The notes under the pieces are model-generated. The model made no database searches, was not told the origin of the DNA, and saw nothing but the letters and a program-made list of their open reading frames with translations. A DNA stretch of 5,444 nucleotides from an uncultured Pseudoflavonifractor sp. GTDB lineage: Bacteria; Bacillota_A; Clostridia; Oscillospirales; Oscillospiraceae. The position numbers were made by a program, and so were the translations under genes. The stretch is from the NCBI GenBank assembly GCA_947575475.1, contig CANPNN010000099.1, positions 1 to 5,444 on the forward strand, written 5' to 3'. Position 1 is the first letter of the stretch; each line of letters opens with the position of its first letter. This document shows positions 1 through 5,107 of the stretch, in pieces.

Positions 1-1636
1 GGAGGGGAAGCCCCATCACCTCACTGAGCCGGCGAACCTCCTGGGACGTTTCCAGGACCTCTGTCCCCCGGCCTGTCACCTCTGCCCGAAGCCGCCCATG
101 CTCATCATAATAGACCGCCGTCTCTCCCTCCAGCCCCAGGCCCACCAAATGGCGGCGCAACCGCTTTTCCCGGACAGGGTCAGGGACCAGCTCGGCGGAG
201 AGCTCACAGGCCGCCTCGCCCAGGATATCCGCCAAGGTCTCATACTGGCGGCATACCGCTCCCCGACTTTCCCGCAGCCTGCTCTGATACTGCCGCCGAT
301 AGCGCAGGGCGGTGACCTCCTCATTGGCGCAGCGCAAAAAGGAAGAAAATTGCAGGCAACGGCTGGCAAACCAGGCGGGAAAGTCTGTAGCCTCCCCCTT
401 TCCCTTTTCCATCATAATAGGCAGAGCATCGTTGAGGGCATTGAAGGTACTCACATACTCCTTCTCCCAGCAGGTATCCCTGAGGGCGCACCGGCGGCAT
501 ACCCGCTCGGCAGTCCGGTCAAAAACACAGGCGGGGTCCGCGTCGTTCATGACCCGCTCCGGAAAGGCCGAGCGAAGAGAGTCCCGCACCTGTCGAAATG
601 CCCCGGCGGTGGCTGCCAGCCGATCCCCCACATACTCCGCCGCCCGCCGCGCCGTGCTCTGTCCCTCCTCCCGGCTAAGCCTGGCTCCAAGTCTTTTGAG
701 CCATCCTTGGGGCAGCAGCAAAAACAGTACCGACGCCATAAACACTTCATAAAGGCCGGAGACCCGAGGCGCCGCGTCCCAGGTCCAAAGCACCGCCACC
801 GCGTTGGAAACTATGTAACTGATCGCTCCAAAGAGCCGGCTCTGCCTCCAGCCCGCCCCCATCAGCAGTCCGGAAAGCCCATAGGCCATGGCGTAAAAAA
901 CCGTCCCCTCCCCTGTTGCCAGGTCCATTCCCATCCCCAGAGCGACCCCTACGGCAGCTCCATACCCCAGTCCCCCGACATGGGCCACCGCCATTACCAG
1001 CGCCACCGACAGCACCCGCCCCATAGACAGGTCCCCGAAAAAGGTAAGCCCTCCCAGCGAAATCAGCAGAGTACCCAGCAAAAACAGAAGACTCACCGCC
1101 TGCCGGGTATCCAGGAGCTCCTCCCGCGGGGACTGCCAGGGGGAAAACGCCAGCCGGTAGAAATAGGCCGAGGCCCCCGCCAGCAGGATCTCCGTCACAA
1201 AAAACACCGCTTGAGCCGGAGTCCACCGGGCGTCACTGAGATAGACAAATCCCGTCACAGCCGTCATTCCGGCGCTGATGAAAGGCATGAACCAGCCCTT
1301 TTTATAGATCCTGATATCATAAAAGGCAAAGGCCACCGAAAAGGTCAGCACACAGGCCGCGGCATACCGCAGCCCCTCGGTCCGTCCCCGAAGGGTCAGA
1401 TACCCCAAAGCCGCCCCCAGGGTGGCCATCAGCCCGTCCAGCCCGGACCCGGCCGAGGCCGCCAGCCCCACGCCAAAGGGGGAAAAGCCACCGAAGATCT
1501 CTCCCCCCGCCAGCACCCACCCCAGTAAAAATCGCATGGCGCTCTCCGCGGAGCGCACCAGCAGAGGAGAGCGTACCACCGCCTCCTTGATCTCCTCCTT
1601 GGACCGGGCCGCCTTGGCCCTCCTCTTCTCCGCCAT
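1..1636 (-). CDS. spoIIE: Stage II sporulation protein E (SpoIIE), 3'-truncated by the window edge
   Basis: SpoIIE is the PP2C-type phosphatase that dephosphorylates SpoIIAA to activate sigma-F in the forespore, and it also binds FtsZ at the polar septum. The minus strand is open from ATG at 1636 to the left edge, giving 545 residues with no stop; the family usually has about 800. Visible parts are a basic N-terminus (about 1-30), a long hydrophobic multi-pass region (about 35-310) and a soluble middle region (about 320-545) that includes the Cys-rich motif CRRCALRDTCW at 380-390, typical of SpoIIE. The catalytic PP2C domain lies beyond the window. The start is supported by AGGAGG at 1645-1650, 8 nt upstream. 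The hydrophobicity pattern and Cys motif make the assignment firm. The longest reading frame on the opposite strand here is an antisense shadow. Confidence 0.93.
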   Translation of the reverse strand, partial: MAEKRRAKAARSKEEIKEAVVRSPLLVRSAESAMRFLLGWVLAGGEIFGGFSPFGVGLAASAGSGLDGLMATLGAALGYLTLRGRTEGLRYAAACVLTFSVAFAFYDIRIYKKGWFMPFISAGMTAVTGFVYLSDARWTPAQAVFFVTEILLAGASAYFYRLAFSPWQSPREELLDTRQAVSLLFLLGTLLISLGGLTFFGDLSMGRVLSVALVMAVAHVGGLGYGAAVGVALGMGMDLATGEGTVFYAMAYGLSGLLMGAGWRQSRLFGAISYIVSNAVAVLWTWDAAPRVSGLYEVFMASVLFLLLPQGWLKRLGARLSREEGQSTARRAAEYVGDRLAATAGAFRQVRDSLRSAFPERVMNDADPACVFDRTAERVCRRCALRDTCWEKEYVSTFNALNDALPIMMEKGKGEATDFPAWFASRCLQFSSFLRCANEEVTALRYRRQYQSRLRESRGAVCRQYETLADILGEAACELSAELVPDPVREKRLRRHLVGLGLEGETAVYYDEHGRLRAEVTGRGTEVLETSQEVRRLSEVMGLPL

Positions 1637-1684
1637 CACTGTCTCCTCCTATGTAAGGGGCCTGTGCGGCCCAGTGTCAAAGAC

Positions 1685-1718
1685 AGTATATTCCATTTTT
1701 TGGAAATTCCTTGGCGAA
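1685..1718 (-). promoter_or_regulatory. Candidate Spo0A-dependent promoter of spoIIE
   Basis: Reading towards spoIIE, a -10-like TATACT lies at 1690-1685. A 7/7 match to the 0A-box core TGNCGAA lies at 1712-1718 on the plus strand, in reverse orientation to spoIIE. It overlaps the position of a poor -35 (TTCGCC, 3 of 6) at a 22-bp spacing. In Bacillus subtilis, spoIIE and spoIIG use sigma-A promoters with unusually long spacers and Spo0A bound near -35, and this arrangement fits that pattern. A second, weaker 0A-like TGTCAAA lies at 1675-1681. The spacer contains the inverted repeat TTCCA/TGGAA (1691-1705). One 7-bp match can occur by chance in a region this size, so this is an inference. Confidence 0.45.
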
Positions 1719-1802
1719 ATCTGGCTCCTCCCATTTTCTCCAAATTTTTCCAGAAAAAAGTGATACTCTCCCCTCAGAAAATTCTGTCGGGAGGGTATTG
1801 CC

Positions 1803-2291
1803 ATGAAAAGATCCGCTCTGTCCCTGATCCTGCTGCTCCTGTGGTTTCCGTCCATCCCCGCCTATGCCGCCGATCCTCCCGTCACCCGGGGGCAATTTGC
1901 AGTCCTCCTCTGGCAGAGCGAGGGCGGGGTCCCCTTTGACAAAACAGCCCACCCCTTCACCGACCTGCCTGACGATGAGGAGGCCCAGGCGGTCGCCTGG
2001 GCCTACAATGCGGGCCTTGTCCAAGGGGTAGGCGGCGGACTTTTTGCCCCCGGCCGGTCTCTCTCCCGGCAGGAGTGCGCCACTCTCCTCCGCCGGCTGG
2101 ACCGGTATCTGGGCTTCGACCCCTTCCTTCCCGACGGCGCAGCCCTCTGCAACGACTATGAGGGAGTCGATCTTTGGGCGGGAGACGACCTCTATTGGGC
2201 CTGCATCACCGGACGGATGGGGTGGCTGGATAACCGCCTCGTTCCCCTGGCCCCTGTGAGTCAAGCCGAGGCTCAGGCCCTCTTTTTTTAA
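1803..2291 (+). CDS. Small secreted S-layer homology (SLH) protein
   Basis: A 162-residue protein with a clear signal peptide: MKR, a hydrophobic core LSLILLLLWF and a predicted cleavage after AYA at residue 22. The mature part is nearly all SLH-like. There is a partial first motif (VTRGQFAVLLW, 27-37). A full second motif follows (about 51-98) with the characteristic FTDLPDDEEAQAV, an aromatic/AYNAGLVQG segment and the FAPGRSLSRQECATLL tail. A degenerate third lies at about 116-161. SLH motifs normally bind pyruvylated secondary cell-wall polymers and anchor proteins outside the cell, but here there is no other domain to anchor. GGGAGG at 1789-1794, 8 nt before ATG, fixes the start. It is transcribed divergently from spoIIE and ends at a terminator shared with the convergent pump gene. 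The SLH assignment is good; the biological role is unknown. Confidence 0.8.
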   Translation: MKRSALSLILLLLWFPSIPAYAADPPVTRGQFAVLLWQSEGGVPFDKTAHPFTDLPDDEEAQAVAWAYNAGLVQGVGGGLFAPGRSLSRQECATLLRRLDRYLGFDPFLPDGAALCNDYEGVDLWAGDDLYWACITGRMGWLDNRLVPLAPVSQAEAQALFF

Positions 2292-2318
2292 ATGCAGCGT
2301 CAAATTCATGGCAGAAAG

Positions 2319-2364
2319 TACAAAAAACCGTTCTTTCCCTTGGGGAAAAGAACGGTTTTTTGTA
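2319..2364. terminator. Bidirectional rho-independent terminator between convergent genes
   Basis: A long inverted repeat with arms 2319-2339 and 2342-2364. The core is ACCGTTCTTT against AAAGAACGGT with one bulged A near the apex. The stem is flanked by A6 on the left and T6 on the right, so each strand sees a hairpin followed by a U-tract. It lies 27 nt after the SLH gene stop and 71 nt after the stop of the minus-strand pump gene, and serves both. Confidence 0.92.
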
Positions 2365-2376
2365 ACTGCGCAGTTA
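2363..2376. repeat. Perfect 14-bp palindrome
   Basis: TAACTGCGCAGTTA is a perfect inverted repeat with no spacer. It touches the right edge of the bidirectional terminator and lies between two gene 3' ends. Function is unknown: it could be a protein-binding dyad, an auxiliary terminator stem or chance. Confidence 0.6.
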
Positions 2377-2435
2377 TATATTTGCCCGCGACTGTCGATC
2401 ATACGCCCGGAAAGCCGCCCTTCCCGAAACGTTTT

Positions 2436-3722
2436 CTATTTCTTCTCCAGTTCCCAGATATGCCTGTCCCACCGGGCAGGGAGACAGCTCAGCGCCCCGA
2501 ATACCCCGATGGCCAGGAAAAACAGGGCGGCTCCCGCCCCCTTCCCCGTGCCGAAGAGGGCGCAGAGGATCCCGCCGGGGACCTGGGCGGCCATGAAAGG
2601 CTCAAAGACCTGATCCACCAGGGCCCCTCCCAGAAGGTAGCCCACCGGGATGGTAAAAAACTGCAGGGCGTTCCGGGCGGAGTAGACCCGTCCCTGCATC
2701 TCCAGGGGGATACTCAGGCGCAGGAGGGCGTCCAGGTTGGCGTTCATCACCGGGATGAACACCCACCCCAGCACCGCCCCCAGGCACCACACGGGAAGTC
2801 CCCGGCCCAGGGCCAGCAGGAAATTTTCGGTGCTCATGGCGAACAGCAGACTGTTACAGATGACCCGCACCCGGCTCTTCGGCGCAGGGAGGGCGGCAGC
2901 CAGCAGTCCTCCCGCCAGGGAGGCCGCCCCGGCAAAGGTCTCCACCAGCCCCAAGGCCCGCTCCCCTCCCCTGGGGATGAGGAGAGCGGGTAGGGCGGCA
3001 TGGAACATGGAGGCGGTCAGGTTGATGACCGCCAAAAACAGGATCATGTCCAGCACCCCCCGGTACTCCCGGAGGTAGCGGAGCCCGCTCCCGGCGGCGG
3101 AAAGGACCGTTTCCCTCCCTTCCCCCCTCTCCGTCCCTCGGGGAAGACGAATGAAGCACAGCAGACTCACCGCCGCCAGGGCAAAGGTGCCCAGATCGAA
3201 GGCGATGACCACACCCAGCCCCCCAAGTCCGTAGAGGGCGGCGGCGCACATGGGGGTGAGGAGGCTCACCAGAGAGCCTGAAAAGGCCCGCAGACCCCCT
3301 ACCCGCTGGTAGTGCTCCTTGGGGGTCAGCAGACTCACCGCCACGTCGGAGGCGGGCTGCTGGACCGTGTTCATCAGGCCGTTCAGGGCGTTGACCAGAT
3401 AGAGATGCCAGATCTGGAGCGCCCCAGTCCGCCACAGCCCCAGCACCCCCAGGGTACACACCGCCGCCAGGGTGTCGCAGACCAGCATGGTCCGCTTTTT
3501 ATCCCAGCGGTCGCTGAGGGCCCCGGCAAAGATGCTCATGACCACATAGGGAGCGTAGGAACACACCGTCAAAAGGGCGGTGGTGAGGGCGGAGCCGTAC
3601 CGGCCATAGGACCACAGCACCAGGGCGAAGCCCGTCATAGAGCTGCCCAGCTGGGACAGGGCCTGGGTGGACCAGAGGATCAGCAGATACCGGCAATCGG
3701 ACAAAAATTTCTTCCTATACAT
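2436..3722 (-). CDS. Mef/DHA3-like MFS efflux transporter
   Basis: A 428-residue polytopic membrane protein of the major facilitator superfamily, predicted to export a small molecule by proton antiport from the cytoplasmic membrane. It carries the family motif A as GALSDRWDKKRTM (67-79) in the loop after helix 2. It also has the layout of Mef-type macrolide exporters: WSTQALSQLGSSMTGFA in helix 1, QQPASDVAVSLLTPKE at about 121-136, a central charged loop (about 194-222) and EMQGRVYSARN at 341-351. About 12 hydrophobic segments are visible and the length is normal. An upstream in-frame TTG at 3746 would add 8 residues, but AAGGAG at 3730-3735 sits 7 nt before ATG 3722 and would lie inside that extension, so ATG 3722 is chosen. 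The long regulated leader suggests drug-inducible efflux. The substrate cannot be read from the sequence, and a general DHA3 transporter is equally possible. Confidence 0.88.
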   Translation of the reverse strand: MYRKKFLSDCRYLLILWSTQALSQLGSSMTGFALVLWSYGRYGSALTTALLTVCSYAPYVVMSIFAGALSDRWDKKRTMLVCDTLAAVCTLGVLGLWRTGALQIWHLYLVNALNGLMNTVQQPASDVAVSLLTPKEHYQRVGGLRAFSGSLVSLLTPMCAAALYGLGGLGVVIAFDLGTFALAAVSLLCFIRLPRGTERGEGRETVLSAAGSGLRYLREYRGVLDMILFLAVINLTASMFHAALPALLIPRGGERALGLVETFAGAASLAGGLLAAALPAPKSRVRVICNSLLFAMSTENFLLALGRGLPVWCLGAVLGWVFIPVMNANLDALLRLSIPLEMQGRVYSARNALQFFTIPVGYLLGGALVDQVFEPFMAAQVPGGILCALFGTGKGAGAALFFLAIGVFGALSCLPARWDRHIWELEKK

Positions 3723-3770
3723 GACTTTGCTCCTTCTTTCTTGCAAAAATAGAGAAAAAAGCGCAAAGTC
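3723..3770 (-). promoter_or_regulatory. Hairpin that would sequester the pump's Shine-Dalgarno
   Basis: In the transcript, bases 3770-3755 can pair with 3738-3723. GACTTTGC/GCAAAGTC is a perfect 8-bp stem, then one G.A mismatch, then CUUUUUU pairs with AAGAAGG using two G.U wobbles. In total 15 of 16 positions pair around a 16-nt loop. The 3' arm contains the whole AAGGAG (3735-3730) and ends directly at the ATG. The 5' arm reuses the 3' side and U-tract of the leader terminator, so the two structures compete. This suggests translational control after read-through; it is inferred from complementarity only. Confidence 0.55.
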
Positions 3771-3825
3771 CGGGGGACAGATGACAGCTTTCGCTCCGAA
3801 ACAAGGCGTCCCTCAGACCTTGCGC
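3755..3825 (-). terminator. Leader (attenuator) intrinsic terminator upstream of the pump gene
   Basis: The 5' arm is 3825-3810 (GCGCAAGGTCTGAGGG) and the 3' arm is 3776-3761 (CCCCCGGACTTTGCGC), followed by six Ts (3760-3755). Fifteen of 16 positions pair, two as G.U wobbles, with one A.C mismatch. The 33-nt loop contains its own small hairpin, TTTCG/CGAAA. It lies between the predicted pump promoter and the pump start, so it would abort transcription unless prevented. The stop codon of the upstream ORF is inside the 5' arm. Confidence 0.78.
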
Positions 3826-3831
3826 GGAGCG
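3792..3831 (-). promoter_or_regulatory. Candidate antiterminator hairpin
   Basis: In transcript order, CGCTCCG (3831-3825) pairs perfectly with CGGAGCG (3798-3792). Inside that stem CAAGG (3822-3818) pairs with CCTTG (3806-3802), leaving an 11-nt loop and a small internal loop. The structure takes up most of the 5' arm of the attenuator terminator, so the two cannot coexist. Its 5' side lies within the coding part of the upstream ORF (codons 10-15), where a ribosome would control its formation. Confidence 0.65.
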
Positions 3832-3860
3832 GAGACAATGCAAAGGGGCATCGCGTTCAC
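3813..3860 (-). CDS. Leader peptide uORF (15 aa) of the pump attenuator
   Basis: GTG at 3860 to TGA at 3813 encodes MNAMPLCIVSAPRKV. A strong ribosome binding site, AAAAGGAG (AAGGAG at 3870-3875), stands 9 nt upstream of the GTG. An in-frame ATG at codon 4 is about 18 nt from it and is less likely as start. The ORF lies between the predicted pump promoter and the attenuator terminator, and its last codons and stop form the terminator's 5' arm. The likely role is in cis, with ribosome position on these codons choosing between terminator and antiterminator. The hydrophobic CIVS stretch loosely recalls the IFVIS stall region of ErmCL, but no known arrest motif is matched exactly. The same frame continues open upstream through the ferritin antisense strand, which would hide the uORF from gene callers. 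Confidence 0.7.
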   Translation of the reverse strand: MNAMPLCIVSAPRKV

Positions 3861-3886
3861 GGGAACACACTCCTTTTCCAGGGATT

Positions 3887-3902
3887 CCGGGCCGAGGCCC
3901 GG
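3887..3902 (-). promoter_or_regulatory. 5'-end GC hairpin of the pump mRNA leader
   Basis: CCGGGCCTCGGCCCGG folds into a 6-bp all-GC stem with a CTCG tetraloop. It begins within about ten bases of the predicted transcription start, upstream of the uORF ribosome binding site. It may stabilise the 5' end or act as a pause or spacer element; this is inference. Confidence 0.5.
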
Positions 3903-3909
3903 TGGGGAT

Positions 3910-3938
3910 AGTATAGCATAGCGGGACTTCCTACGCAA
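3910..3938 (-). promoter_or_regulatory. Predicted promoter of the pump transcript
   Basis: On the minus strand, TTGCGT (3938-3933) is followed after 17 nt by TATACT (3915-3910). The -10 matches 5 of 6 consensus bases and the -35 only 3 of 6, suggesting modest basal strength. Initiation would fall near 3903, giving a leader of about 180 nt before the pump ATG. The -35 lies 13 bp from the divergent ferritin -35. Confidence 0.62.
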
Positions 3939-3951
3939 GGCAAAGGCCCGG

Positions 3952-3980
3952 TTGACATTTTCAGAAAGGGATACTATAAT
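3952..3980 (+). promoter_or_regulatory. Consensus sigma-A promoter of the ferritin gene
   Basis: TTGACA (3952-3957), a 17-nt spacer and TATAAT (3975-3980): both hexamers are perfect at the optimal spacing. Transcription should start near 3986-3988, leaving a leader of about 40 nt before the ferritin ATG. A promoter this strong implies either very high constitutive expression or tight repression. Confidence 0.93.
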
Positions 3981-3983
3981 GTG

Positions 3984-3999
3984 GTTGCCTAAGGGTAAC
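3984..3999. promoter_or_regulatory. Candidate operator over the ferritin transcription start
   Basis: GTTGCCTAAGGGTAAC is an imperfect dyad: GTT/AAC and CC/GG pair, with mismatches at one inner pair and at the centre. Its reverse complement contains TTAGGCAAC, resembling a half-site of DtxR/IdeR-type metalloregulators (TTAGGTTAGGCTAACCTAA-like). The position, directly over the predicted start site, suits a regulator of an otherwise unregulated strong promoter. The match is loose and the regulator is not in the window. Confidence 0.3.
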
Positions 4000-4025
4000 T
4001 CATCTTTTGAAAAGGGGCACTTATT

Positions 4026-4538
4026 ATGCTGGACAAAAAGGTCACCACTCTGCTCAACGACCAGGTCAACAAGGAGATGTATTCCGCCTACCTGTACCTG
4101 GACTTTTCCAACTACTTCAAGCACATCGGCCTGGACGGCTTCGCCAACTGGTACGAAGTGCAGGCCAAGGAGGAGATGGATCACGCCATGCTCTTCGTCA
4201 AGTACCTCCAGAACAACAACGTGGCCGTCACCCTGGAGGCCATCGCCAAGCCCGACGTGAAGCTCACCGACACCATGACCGTGCTCAAGGCCGGCCTGGA
4301 ACACGAGGAGTACGTCACCAGCCTCATCCATACCATCTATGGCGCCGCTCAGGCTGTCAATGATTTCCGCACCACCCAGTTTTTGGACTGGTTCGTCAAG
4401 GAGCAGGGCGAGGAGGAGGTCAACGCCAACGACATGATCTCCAAGATGGAGCTTTTCGGCGGCGACGCCCGGGCCCTGTACCTGCTGGACAACGAGCTGA
4501 AGAGCCGGGTCTACTCCGCACCCTCCCTGGTGCTGTAA
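4026..4538 (+). CDS. ftnA: Bacterial non-heme ferritin
   Basis: A 170-residue ferritin of the FtnA class, which oxidises Fe(II) and stores it as a mineral inside a 24-subunit cytoplasmic shell. The ferroxidase ligands occupy the same numbers as in E. coli FtnA: E17, E50 and H53 (from EEMDHA), E94 and, from KEQGEEE, Q127 and E130. E49 and E126, linked to a third iron site, are also present, as is Y24. There is no heme-binding bacterioferritin Met and no Dps-like short form. The length is normal and the gene is intact. AAAGGGG at 4011-4017, 8 nt before ATG, is the ribosome binding site. The gene has its own perfect promoter and terminator, so it is monocistronic. It is divergent from the efflux pump, with no obvious functional link. 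Confidence 0.97.
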   Translation: MLDKKVTTLLNDQVNKEMYSAYLYLDFSNYFKHIGLDGFANWYEVQAKEEMDHAMLFVKYLQNNNVAVTLEAIAKPDVKLTDTMTVLKAGLEHEEYVTSLIHTIYGAAQAVNDFRTTQFLDWFVKEQGEEEVNANDMISKMELFGGDARALYLLDNELKSRVYSAPSLVL

Positions 4539-4557
4539 AAGGAAGAAGTCATATAGG

Positions 4558-4597
4558 AACAACGGGACGGCCTCTGCGCCGCCCCGTTGTTTTTTTC
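4558..4597 (+). terminator. Rho-independent terminator of the ferritin gene
   Basis: The arms AACAACGGGACGGC (4558-4571) and GCCGCCCCGTTGTT (4578-4591) pair with a single mismatch around a 6-nt loop. A T-tract at 4590-4596 follows. It lies 19 nt after the ferritin stop. Confidence 0.92.
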
Positions 4598-4599
4598 TA

Positions 4600-4792
4600 A
4601 GATGTATTGTGTAAAGGGTGGTTTCACCAGACCACTGCATTCCATTGACTGCGGTTCATTTGTGGCAAAACGGCAAGGCTGGAGGAGCGGTGATTTACCA
4701 GCAGTCACCACCGGCTTGTGCATCGGACGAAGCTGCGCCGAGTATACACCGGGGCATTGCTTACCACCACTATCAGCGCCTATGAGTGAGGG
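4600..4792. other. Gene-free stretch of unclear origin
   Basis: Together with the promoter and leader that follow, this leaves about 270 bp (4598-4867) without a convincing gene. The part before the promoter is open in one frame on each strand for about 70 and 116 codons. Neither frame has a good ribosome binding site, and the minus frame crosses the ferritin terminator. Short inverted repeats are present, such as GTGGT/ACCAC at 4619-4636 and GGTGA/TCACC around 4689-4709, but no single convincing RNA fold is seen. It may be a decayed mobile or coding remnant. Confidence 0.35.
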
Positions 4793-4821
4793 TTGACTGT
4801 CATTTCCATCGGTGGTATATT
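4793..4821 (+). promoter_or_regulatory. Strong predicted promoter of the small membrane protein gene
   Basis: TTGACT (4793-4798), 17 nt, TATATT (4816-4821): each hexamer is one base from consensus and the spacing is optimal. The start would be near 4828, giving a leader of about 40 nt before the ATG at 4868. Confidence 0.78.
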
Positions 4822-4867
4822 TGGCTTGTGACAAATTTAAAAACGCAGATTTTGGGGGCACATAACT

Positions 4868-5107
4868 ATGAAAAAAATAATTGCAGGAATAGGGTTTGAA
4901 CTTACGGGAGTATTGATGCTGTTGTGCTCGTCCTTAATTGCAAGTCTGGGCATGGAAAATACAACAGAGTGGCATACTGCGTTGGGAAGATATTGGCAAA
5001 CAGTCTCTAATATGGGTTTACTTCCGGTGCTGATCATAGGCGCTGTTTTACTTACAGCAGGTGTCATACTCTCTCTATGGGGAGCTTTTTCAAAATCAGA
5101 CAAATGA
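4868..5107 (+). CDS. Small two-helix membrane protein, unknown function
   Basis: A 79-residue protein with two predicted membrane helices (about 5-27 and 51-73). They are separated by a polar loop holding WHTALGRYWQTVSNMG, and the C-terminus is short and charged (SKSDK). It is not assigned to a characterised family; it looks like a complete small integral membrane protein. A dedicated promoter at 4793-4821 supports expression. The ribosome binding site is poor (GGGGG at 4854-4858, 9 nt upstream of ATG). Base composition is visibly more AT-rich than the ferritin, spoIIE and pump genes, with AT-ending codons common, which suggests recent acquisition. No partner gene sits in an operon with it. 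Confidence 0.68.
   Translation: MKKIIAGIGFELTGVLMLLCSSLIASLGMENTTEWHTALGRYWQTVSNMGLLPVLIIGAVLLTAGVILSLWGAFSKSDK

Noticed and set aside
98..1528. Long plus-strand open frame of 476 codons
   Set aside because: It lies antisense to spoIIE. The translation is low-complexity, rich in Pro, Arg, His, Gln and Gly, with no domain pattern, as expected for an antisense frame of a GC-rich gene.
1651..1680. TTGACA on the minus strand at 1680-1675 as a -35 for spoIIE
   Set aside because: The corresponding -10 would be a poor TTACAT at 18-bp spacing, and the transcript would begin at or after the spoIIE ribosome binding site.
1677..2402. Minus-strand frame of 241 codons opposite the SLH gene
   Set aside because: It runs through a bidirectional terminator and the divergent control region, and the plus-strand frame has a signal peptide, SLH motifs and a good ribosome binding site.
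2292..2993. Plus-strand frame of 233 codons
   Set aside because: It begins in the terminator and is antisense to the pump gene; the composition is Pro/Gly/Gln/Arg-rich with no recognisable motif.
3813..4640. Minus-strand frame of 275 codons across the ferritin gene
   Set aside because: It is antisense to a well-conserved ferritin, crosses the ferritin promoter and terminator, and has Leu/Val/His-rich shadow composition. Only its last 15 codons, with their own ribosome binding site, are kept as the leader uORF.
4511..4861. Minus-strand frame of 116 codons over the gene-free stretch
   Set aside because: It crosses the ferritin terminator, overlaps the promoter of the small membrane protein gene and lacks a convincing ribosome binding site; no family is recognised.
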